Assembly: GCA_017745595.1 (NCBI GenBank)
Contig: WMBV01000021.1
Location: 56,590 to 120,589, forward strand
Direction of reading: 5' to 3'
DNA length: 64,000 bases
From: Bordetella petrii
GTDB lineage: Bacteria > Pseudomonadota > Gammaproteobacteria > Burkholderiales > Burkholderiaceae_B
Below, one piece after another: positions 15,334-21,191 of the stretch; position 1 is the stretch's first letter, and every line of letters starts with the position of its first letter. Under the pieces are notes generated by a model. That model saw only the letters and a program-made list of their open reading frames with translations. It was not told where the DNA came from and made no database searches. Made by a program: the position numbers and the translations under genes.

Positions 15334-15843
15334 ATGGACAAGACGCCGACCTCGCCGAGGCTGCACCTGCTGCCGGTTTCGCTGCGCACGGCCAATGCCT
15401 TCGTGCTGGCACACCATCGCCATCATCGTCCGGTCCAGGGTGCGAAGTTCGCCCTGGCCGTCACGCTGAGCGACAGCGACCTGATCCGCGGCGTGGCCAT
15501 CGTCGGCCGTCCGGTCGCGCGGCACCTGGACGATGGCTGGACGCTGGAAGTCACGCGGCTGTGCACCGACGGCACACCCAACGCCTGCAGCAAGCTCTAC
15601 GGCGCGGCCTGGCAGGCGGCAAGGGCGCTGGGCTACATCCGCCTGATCACCTACACCTTGCCCGACGAAGGCGGCGCCAGCCTGCGCGCCGCCGGCTGGC
15701 GGCTGATCGGCGCGCGCGGCGGCGGCGCCTGGAGCCGTCCCAGCCGCCCCCGCGCCGATACCCCCGAGCACCTGCGCGGCCCGAAGTGCCTGTGGCAGGC
15801 GCCCGGCGGCGCGGACAAAGGGAAGCGCCCGGGTGCCGATTGA
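15334..15843 (+). CDS. XF1762-family (GNAT-like) protein
   Basis: A 169-aa protein of the XF1762 type, often found beside PAPS-reductase-like proteins on phages and ICEs. NAFVLAHHRHHRPVQG, the strand-rich LEVTRLCTDGTPNACS and LITYTLPDEGGASLRAAGWR resemble an acetyltransferase (GNAT) fold with its acetyl-CoA turn. It starts 5 nt after the upstream gene and probably works with it. An acetyl-transfer function is inferred from fold resemblance only. Confidence 0.8.
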   Translation: MDKTPTSPRLHLLPVSLRTANAFVLAHHRHHRPVQGAKFALAVTLSDSDLIRGVAIVGRPVARHLDDGWTLEVTRLCTDGTPNACSKLYGAAWQAARALGYIRLITYTLPDEGGASLRAAGWRLIGARGGGAWSRPSRPRADTPEHLRGPKCLWQAPGGADKGKRPGAD

Positions 15844-15991
15844 TTGCTGCGGCGCGCGCGAGGCCCGGCCATGCTGACCCCATGCCTGCTGACGTGGTCA
15901 GCGACATGCCAGGCAACCATCGGTCTTCGAGGTTGCGGCGCAGTTCCCACTGCGTGACCGAGCCAGCTCGCACCGCATCCATCCGCGAGTG

Positions 15992-16010
15992 GCCACCAGC
16001 CTCTGGTGGC
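15992..16010 (+). promoter_or_regulatory. Perfect 8-bp hairpin upstream of the STY4534 gene
   Basis: GCCACCAG (15992-15999) pairs with CTGGTGGC (16003-16010). GGATGC after it (16011-16016) can pair with GCATCC upstream. It could be the terminator of the XF1762 transcript or part of the next leader. Confidence 0.55.
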
Positions 16011-16038
16011 GGATGCTTTCGCCTTATCAACCCAATCG

Positions 16039-16069
16039 CGGGGTCACGCACCTTTCCCCGCATGCGTGG
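16039..16069 (+). promoter_or_regulatory. Leader with two competing hairpins before the STY4534 gene
   Basis: GCGGGG (16039-16044) can pair with CCCCGC (16057-16062). CACGCA (16046-16051) can pair with TGCGTG (16064-16069). The two pairings interleave, so they are mutually exclusive as simple hairpins or form a pseudoknot. The ATG follows at 16108. Confidence 0.5.
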
Positions 16070-16107
16070 GCCGGTGTGTCTCCGCTTCATCCCAATGGAG
16101 ATTCACC

Positions 16108-17037
16108 ATGAACACCACGTCCAACGAGAAATCGTATTTCGACCTCCACACTTCCGGCATCGGCTACATCCAGCGTGTCCGTGAAGTACCCGTCCGAGGT
16201 GGCCGCCGTGCGCAGCCTTTCCTGGCATGCACCATCGCCGCGCTGGTCGGCCCCGCCCGGGACCCCAGCTACCGCTACTTCGACGTCAAGGTCTCGGGTG
16301 CCGAGGCCAAGAAGCTCGTTCAGCGCTACATCGGCGTTGACGATCCCAAGCAGCGCCCGCTGGTGCGCTTTCGCCTCGGAGACCTGTGGGGCGATGCGTA
16401 CATCCGCGACAAGGGTGAGCAGAAGGGTCAGGCCGCCGCGTCCCTCAAGGCGCGACTGCTCAAGGCCGAGCTGATCGACCGGGCCGAACTGGCTTCGATC
16501 GAGCAGCACGAACTGACAACCCGTGGCATTGGCTACCTCAACCGTGTGAAGGACGTCACCCCGAAGGCCGGCGACTCATTCCTTTCTTGCACCGTCGCCG
16601 CACTGGCCGGGCCTGTCGATGAGCCGGAGTATCGGTACTTCGACACTATCGTCTCCACTCCGGAAGCCGAGCATCTGGTTCGCCGATGCGTGCAGGCCAT
16701 CGAGGGGAAGCGCAAGGTGCTGATCGCCTTCCGTCTGAACGACATGAAGATCGATCCGTACATCCGCACCAAGGGCGAGCACGCCGGGGAACCGGCCGCA
16801 AGCCTGGAATCGACGCTGGTCCACATCGGTCTGATCAAGATCGACGGCACCCAGGTCTATCCGACGAGCCAGGGGCAAGCCGAGGCGCCGCCGGCCGAAG
16901 ACGCATCCGCGCCCGAAGCCGACGAGGCCATCGACACGGCCACCGACCCCGTTGCCGACCAGCCTATCGAGCCCGCCGAGCGCGAGCCCGAGGCGCAAGA
17001 CGAGGAGCAGAAGCCGGCATTGGCTACTTCGTTCTGA
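16108..17037 (+). CDS. STY4534-family (DUF3577) ICE replication protein, tandem repeat
   Basis: A 309-aa protein with the DUF3577 domain present twice. The first copy (about residues 10-125) runs from TSGIGYIQRVREV to SLKARLLKAELID. The second (about residues 137-255) runs from TRGIGYLNRVKDV to SLESTLVHIGLIK. Both keep the YRYFD and DxYIRxKGE motifs. Families named after STY4534 are annotated as ICE replication proteins. The final 55 residues are acidic, low-complexity and SSB-tail-like. The start at 16108 is the first ATG after the structured leader. A terminator follows at 17043. Confidence 0.85.
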   Translation: MNTTSNEKSYFDLHTSGIGYIQRVREVPVRGGRRAQPFLACTIAALVGPARDPSYRYFDVKVSGAEAKKLVQRYIGVDDPKQRPLVRFRLGDLWGDAYIRDKGEQKGQAAASLKARLLKAELIDRAELASIEQHELTTRGIGYLNRVKDVTPKAGDSFLSCTVAALAGPVDEPEYRYFDTIVSTPEAEHLVRRCVQAIEGKRKVLIAFRLNDMKIDPYIRTKGEHAGEPAASLESTLVHIGLIKIDGTQVYPTSQGQAEAPPAEDASAPEADEAIDTATDPVADQPIEPAEREPEAQDEEQKPALATSF

Positions 17038-17042
17038 TCCGG

Positions 17043-17072
17043 CATGGCCCCTCACGGGGCCTTGCTTTTTTC
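17043..17072 (+). terminator. Intrinsic terminator between STY4534 and DUF3275 genes
   Basis: GGCCCC (17046-17051) pairs with GGGGCC (17056-17061) around TCAC, followed by TTGCTTTTTTCC. It ends 23 nt before the ATG of the next gene, so it could also act as an attenuator there. Confidence 0.8.
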
Positions 17073-17094
17073 CTATTCTTGAAGGAGAACCAGT

Positions 17095-17784
17095 ATGGCA
17101 GCCACATCGGCAGCCGAGAAATCGGTCGCGCCCATCGTCGTCCCCGGCCAGCTCACGCTGCGCACCATCCGCGGCAAGAACGGCCCGTTCACCGTCGGCC
17201 GCCTCGCCACTCACCTCGGTACGTTCGAGGTCAAAGACCCCGAACTGGAGCAGTACCCCGAAGGCAAGTACGACGGGGAATTCATCATCCGGTACATCTT
17301 CCCGAAGTCCTACCCGGTCGGCGGCGGCATGCGGTTCGAGATCCGTGCCAGCCTCGACAGCATGACGCTCAACGGCATCGACAAACTCAGCCGCGACGAA
17401 GCCCGCAGCTTCGCCACCCAGGACGTCGATCCGCTCGATGAAGAGCAAGGGGCGCAGCCTGCGGCAACACAGGCCAAGCCCGCCAAAGCGTCCAGGCCCG
17501 CCAAGCCCGCACCCGTGCAGGCGTCCGCGGACCCGCTGGTCGATACCACGCCATTCGGCGTAGAAGCACCGCCACCTGCTGCGGCTGCTGCCCCTGGCAG
17601 TACCGACGACGGTGACGCTGCGCTGTTCGGCCTGCTGTGGCCGCTGGGCGAGTCCGTGAAACTGGATTCGACCATCGACCGCCGCGCCTTGCGTGCACAG
17701 ATCGCCCGCCTGGGCGAGTTGGGCTACGCGCTGGACTTCAAGACGCAGGAGTGGAGCCGACAGGCCGAACCGCAACCTGCGTGA
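17095..17784 (+). CDS. DUF3275-family ICE protein
   Basis: A 229-aa protein. The N-terminal 110 residues carry the conserved block PGQLTLRTIRGKNGPF to SYPVGGGMRFEIRA, typical of DUF3275 in ICEs. A flexible Ala/Pro/Lys-rich linker (about residues 120-150) follows. The C-terminal piece LFGLLWPLGESVKLDST could be a small helical domain. GAAGGAG lies just before the ATG. A DNA-binding or accessory replication role is plausible from its neighbours but unproven. Confidence 0.82.
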   Translation: MAATSAAEKSVAPIVVPGQLTLRTIRGKNGPFTVGRLATHLGTFEVKDPELEQYPEGKYDGEFIIRYIFPKSYPVGGGMRFEIRASLDSMTLNGIDKLSRDEARSFATQDVDPLDEEQGAQPAATQAKPAKASRPAKPAPVQASADPLVDTTPFGVEAPPPAAAAAPGSTDDGDAALFGLLWPLGESVKLDSTIDRRALRAQIARLGELGYALDFKTQEWSRQAEPQPA

Positions 17785-17823
17785 TCGCAGACGCCGCATC
17801 CGCGGTGTTCTTCATCCACCCGC

Positions 17824-17855
17824 CGGGGTTCCCTCCCCATGCGGGGGAGGCCCCG
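17824..17855 (+). promoter_or_regulatory. Leader hairpin before the 17879 gene
   Basis: CGGGG (17824-17828) and CCTCCCC (17832-17838) pair with GGGGAGG (17844-17850) and CCCCG (17851-17855). There are 12 bp with a 3-nt bulge and a 5-nt loop. It ends 24 nt before the ATG. Confidence 0.65.
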
Positions 17856-17878
17856 ACCATTTTCTGGAGGTCTCCATC

Positions 17879-18217
17879 ATGTCCACCATCGCTTGCGATA
17901 TCCCCCGTTCCGCGCTGGATGAACCAACGTGGCGGGCTTTCTGCGAGACAGCAGCCGCACAAGCCAACAAAGGGTGCGGACTGTCTCACGACCACTACGT
18001 CGAACGCTTCAGTTCGGCGATCGACGCGCAAATCGGTCGATTGCCCGAAGAACAGCGCGCACAGGCGCTGAAGATCGCACAGGAATGGGACTACGCAACA
18101 CCTGCCGAAAGGCAGGAAACCCAGGACTGGAATGCGGAGCATGGCTATTGCTCGCACGGGATCGAGTTCGGCTGCTGCCCGGCCGGTTGTGATCGCGACG
18201 ATGACGACTGGGACTGA
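17879..18217 (+). CDS. Small ICE protein of unknown function with C-terminal cysteine cluster
   Basis: A 112-aa protein starting MSTIACDIPRSALDEPTW. TGGAGG precedes the ATG. The N-terminal part is helical. The C-terminus has a cysteine/histidine run, HGYCSHGIEFGCCPAGC, followed by an Asp-rich tail (DRDDDDWD), which suggests metal binding. The family is not recognised. It is single-gene in layout, with hairpins on both sides (17824 and 18266). Confidence 0.7.
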   Translation: MSTIACDIPRSALDEPTWRAFCETAAAQANKGCGLSHDHYVERFSSAIDAQIGRLPEEQRAQALKIAQEWDYATPAERQETQDWNAEHGYCSHGIEFGCCPAGCDRDDDDWD

Positions 18218-18265
18218 GGACAAGGCATAGATTCCTTCGCCGCACCTGCGGCATTCCATCACCCG

Positions 18266-18283
18266 GTGGGGATTCTTCCCCAC
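18266..18283 (+). promoter_or_regulatory. Leader hairpin before the 18322 gene
   Basis: GTGGGG (18266-18271) pairs perfectly with CCCCAC (18278-18283) around ATTCTT. It ends 39 nt before the ATG. Confidence 0.6.
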
Positions 18284-18321
18284 GGGGAGGCCGTCGGCTC
18301 AACTTTTCGAGGAGGCCGCTC

Positions 18322-18729
18322 ATGGGCTGGTATTTCTCTCATCAATCGCGGTCTGAACTGATCGCCGAACTGATCGCACCGCAAGAGACCGAGCGCGCCA
18401 GCGTCAAGGTCATCGCTCACACCCTGCGCGGCAACGTGTTGTGGTCCGTCACCGAAGTGACCGCCAAGGTCGATGGCGTGCATCGTGATCTCGCACCGGG
18501 CCAGTCCCTGCGCTACATCCGCTGCGATCTGCTTGAACGCAGCGGCGGCCAGTGGGGCTACAAGCCCTTGGACGAGTCCATGCACCCGTACTACTACTCG
18601 TGCCCAAAGTCCTATCTGGACCTTGCACCGGAGCAGTCCGCCGAATGGCGTGCAGGCGTTCGCGCCTACCACGCACGACGTCGTACCCCAACGGCAACCA
18701 CGACAACGGCTGCGACGCAGACGGCCTGA
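18322..18729 (+). CDS. ICE protein of unknown function
   Basis: A 135-aa protein starting MGWYFSHQSRSELIAELI, with GAGGAGG 8 nt upstream. The middle resembles a small beta-rich fold (VIAHTLRGNVLWSVTEVTAK). The C-terminus is a threonine/alanine tail. YKPLDESMHPYYYSCP is a notable aromatic patch conserved-looking for this kind of ICE protein. There is no catalytic motif and no known function. Confidence 0.75.
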   Translation: MGWYFSHQSRSELIAELIAPQETERASVKVIAHTLRGNVLWSVTEVTAKVDGVHRDLAPGQSLRYIRCDLLERSGGQWGYKPLDESMHPYYYSCPKSYLDLAPEQSAEWRAGVRAYHARRRTPTATTTTAATQTA

Positions 18730-18740
18730 GCATTTTTCTT

Positions 18741-18775
18741 CCTCCCTCTGGGACTCCACCTGTCCCAGAGGGAGG
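18741..18775 (+). promoter_or_regulatory. Perfect 14-bp leader hairpin before the 18806 gene
   Basis: CCTCCCTCTGGGAC (18741-18754) pairs perfectly with GTCCCAGAGGGAGG (18762-18775) around a 7-nt loop. No T-tract follows, so it is not a standard terminator for the + strand. It starts 11 nt after the previous stop and ends 30 nt before the next ATG. Confidence 0.75.
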
Positions 18776-18805
18776 TGCTGTTCCAGATCATCCAAGGACA
18801 CCACC

Positions 18806-19147
18806 ATGAGCCAGCACTATTTCGAGACTGTTCACAAGAGGTTTCCCATCACCGTCGTCCTCGGCTGGGACAGGCCGATGCAACATTTTTTCCTGGTCAT
18901 CAAGAAGCCGGCCGAGCTTATGGGCGACCCCAAGTATTTTCATGACGACGAGGTCTTGTACAGCAACCTGTACGACGCCAATGCTTTCGGCCATGACCTG
19001 GAGTACTTCGGTGAAGTGCTTCGTCATTTTCAGATCGTCGTACCGCCGAGCATGTTCGTCCAAGTTCTGCGCGATTCGCTGAGGAATATCGGTAACCGCG
19101 TCGTCCAGCATGAGGCCAATGGTTCGTTCGCCGAACTGAGAGCCTGA
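18806..19147 (+). CDS. Small ICE protein of unknown function
   Basis: A 113-aa protein starting MSQHYFETVHKRFPITVV. It has an alternating strand/helix pattern and aromatic-rich stretches (GWDRPMQHFFLVIKKP). No motif is recognised. It is preceded by the strongest leader hairpin of the series (18741) and followed by two more (from 19167). Function unknown. Confidence 0.7.
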   Translation: MSQHYFETVHKRFPITVVLGWDRPMQHFFLVIKKPAELMGDPKYFHDDEVLYSNLYDANAFGHDLEYFGEVLRHFQIVVPPSMFVQVLRDSLRNIGNRVVQHEANGSFAELRA

Positions 19148-19207
19148 CGTCACCTACGACGCAGCCGGGGCATTCGCTCCGGGCACTGCGCGCTTTTGAT
19201 CCCCAAC

Positions 19208-19224
19208 GGGGCATTCACTGCCCC
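19208..19224 (+). promoter_or_regulatory. Leader hairpin before the 19265 gene
   Basis: GGGGC (19208-19212) pairs with GCCCC (19220-19224) around ATTCACT. It shares the GGGGCATTC core with the hairpin at 49785. It ends 41 nt before the ATG. Confidence 0.6.
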
Positions 19225-19264
19225 AGCGGGCGGTGTGCCCCTCAACTTCATCGAGGACACCACC

Positions 19265-19915
19265 ATGCCCCCACACACTTCATCCACCACGCTGTACCTC
19301 ATCGACGAATGCCCGGACGTGATGGCAGACGCCTGCGTCAGCGATGACCACGGGAACCTGGTTTTTCTATCGATCTGGGCGCGGGACACCGCCATCCAGC
19401 AGTTCCTCGCTCGCCTGACCCTTGGGCGCGACGAGCAAGGGCTGGAGCAGTTCCACATCCTCACCGAGCAGCGCGGCAGCGTCCCGGTGTTCATCGGCAA
19501 CGTCGATCGCTTGGAAAAGCGTATGACACGCGCCTTCCGGCGAACGCTGTTCGGTTCGCTATCCAACGTGTGGCTGTTCGATCGGCGCTGCGTCAAACCC
19601 GACAAGGCCAACGCCAGCGCGCTGGCGCTGCTACCCCGCGATAGCGCTCACCGGATTGACCGCCTGTGGATGCTGGTGCGGGACACCTGCCCGTTGCCGC
19701 TGCTCGACCACTGGCGCGAGACCTTGCTGGAACTGCTGCAAACCCGCGAGATGCTGGCCCGTCTTCCTTTGGCCCTCGGGCCGCTGGAAGGCCATCGGCT
19801 CGCCATCGACGTGCCGGCGCTGACCCAGGCGCTGGGTTCCCTGATCCGCAGTGACGTACTCACCGCCTATCCGTACCCGTCCAGGATCTGGACGCCGGAA
19901 GCGGTCGCGGCTTGA
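19265..19915 (+). CDS. ICE protein of unknown function
   Basis: A 216-aa protein starting MPPHTSSTTLYLIDECPDV. GAGGACACCACC lies before the ATG at 19265. It is moderately basic and leucine-rich in the second half (WRETLLELLQTREMLARLPL), which looks helical. No enzymatic motif is found. It precedes the DUF6094 methyltransferase-like gene by 64 nt, the closest spacing in this part, so the two may be co-expressed. Confidence 0.72.
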   Translation: MPPHTSSTTLYLIDECPDVMADACVSDDHGNLVFLSIWARDTAIQQFLARLTLGRDEQGLEQFHILTEQRGSVPVFIGNVDRLEKRMTRAFRRTLFGSLSNVWLFDRRCVKPDKANASALALLPRDSAHRIDRLWMLVRDTCPLPLLDHWRETLLELLQTREMLARLPLALGPLEGHRLAIDVPALTQALGSLIRSDVLTAYPYPSRIWTPEAVAA

Positions 19916-19928
19916 CCCACCCGCGGAG

Positions 19929-19944
19929 GCACGCCTTGGCGTGC
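19929..19944 (+). promoter_or_regulatory. Leader hairpin before the DUF6094 gene
   Basis: GCACGCC (19929-19935) pairs with GGCGTGC (19938-19944) around TT. It ends 36 nt before the ATG. Confidence 0.55.
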
Positions 19945-19979
19945 TTCCGTCCTTCATCCCCGCCAACCAGGAGACTTCC

Positions 19980-21089
19980 ATGGCCCTCATGTTCCCGCGG
20001 CTTGCCCGCAACTTCATTCGCAACGGGTACTTCCCCACGGACGAACCCACGCTCGAAAGAGCCCTCAACGCACTGATGCCCAGCGACGGGCCGATGTGCA
20101 TCCTCGATCCCTGCGCCGGCGAAGGCGTGGCGATCGCCGAAGCCGCCCATGCCCTCGGGCGCGAGCAGGCCAAGGCGTTCGCCGTCGAGTTCGACGCCGA
20201 GCGGGCGCGCCATGCCCGCGGCCTGGTCGATCACTGTCTGCATGCGGACTTGATGGACACGATGGTCTCCAAGCAGTCCTTCGGGCTGCTCTGGCTCAAC
20301 CCGCCTTATGGGGGCCTGTCCAAGGACGTCAACGGCAACATCGGCTATCAGGGCCAGGGCCGTGCCCGCCTCGAAAAGCTGTTCTACCAGCGCAGCTTGT
20401 CGCTGCTGCAATACGGCGGCGTGCTGGTTTTTATCGTCCCTGGCTACGTGCTCGACGCGGAGCTGGTCGGCTGGCTGACGCGCCACTACACCGACCTGCG
20501 CATCTACCAAGCGGTGGACAAGCAGTTCCGGCAAGTGGTGATTTTTGGTCGGCGGGTACGCCAGCGTGAGCTGGAGCCGGATGGCGTCAAGGCCATGCGC
20601 AATCTGCTGCTGCAGGTGGGGCAAGGCGAGATTGAAGCCGAGGAACTGCCGAGCGAATGGCCATTCCTGCCGTACATCGTCCCCGCCAGCCCGGTCGAGC
20701 CGGAGCATTTTTTCCGCGTGACGATGGAACCCGAGCAGTTCGCCGACGAAGTTGGCCGGCTGCAAGGCCTCTGGCCGTCGCTGGACACGCACCTGGGGGC
20801 CGCGCAGCAGTCGCTGCGACCGCCGGCGCGGGCCTTGTCCCACTGGCATCTCGCCCTGGCGCTTGCCGCGGGCGCGATTTCCGGCGTCGTTCGCTCCCAG
20901 ACGGGGCGCGTGCTCGTCGTCAAGGGCGACACCCACAAGGACAAGACGCTCCAGCGGGAATTCACCGAACGCGAAGACGGCTCGATTGCCGAAACCCGCA
21001 TCCTCACCGACAAGTTCGTGCCCGTCATCCGCGCGTGGGACATGACGCCTGGCTCCCCGACACGGGGCGAGGTGTTGACCATCCGCTGA
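19980..21089 (+). CDS. DUF6094 protein, methyltransferase-like
   Basis: A 369-aa Rossmann-fold protein. DPCAGEG (residues 43-49) is the S-adenosylmethionine-binding loop. NPPYGG (from about residue 107) is the catalytic motif IV of amino-methyltransferases that modify adenine or cytosine in DNA. It has a long C-terminal region (from about residue 190) with no recognised target-recognition domain. The ATG at 19980 follows CCAGGAG. The SNF2/DEAH-type helicase gene follows after about 100 nt. It could protect the ICE against restriction or mark its DNA; activity is inferred from motifs. Confidence 0.85.
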   Translation: MALMFPRLARNFIRNGYFPTDEPTLERALNALMPSDGPMCILDPCAGEGVAIAEAAHALGREQAKAFAVEFDAERARHARGLVDHCLHADLMDTMVSKQSFGLLWLNPPYGGLSKDVNGNIGYQGQGRARLEKLFYQRSLSLLQYGGVLVFIVPGYVLDAELVGWLTRHYTDLRIYQAVDKQFRQVVIFGRRVRQRELEPDGVKAMRNLLLQVGQGEIEAEELPSEWPFLPYIVPASPVEPEHFFRVTMEPEQFADEVGRLQGLWPSLDTHLGAAQQSLRPPARALSHWHLALALAAGAISGVVRSQTGRVLVVKGDTHKDKTLQREFTEREDGSIAETRILTDKFVPVIRAWDMTPGSPTRGEVLTIR

Positions 21090-21131
21090 TCGCGTTCCAC
21101 CGCCGACGGTTCACCGTCTCTTCTCCCACCA

Positions 21132-21180
21132 CGGGGCATGCCATCGCCCCGCTGAGGGTGGCGCATGCCCCATTTTCTTT
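21132..21180 (+). promoter_or_regulatory. Attenuator-like leader before the helicase gene
   Basis: CGGGGC (21132-21137) can pair with GCCCCG (21146-21151). The overlapping GGGGCATG (21133-21140) can instead pair with CATGCCCC (21164-21171), which is followed by ATTTTCTTT. The two structures exclude each other, one of them being terminator-like, which is the layout of an attenuator. The ATG is at 21192. Confidence 0.55.
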
Positions 21181-21191
21181 GGAGCATCACC

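Noticed and set aside
13985..15412. A 475-codon minus-strand open frame across DUF3085 and the PAPS-reductase-like gene
   Set aside because: It is antisense to recognised genes; the arginine/alanine/glycine-rich composition is typical of GC-driven shadows.
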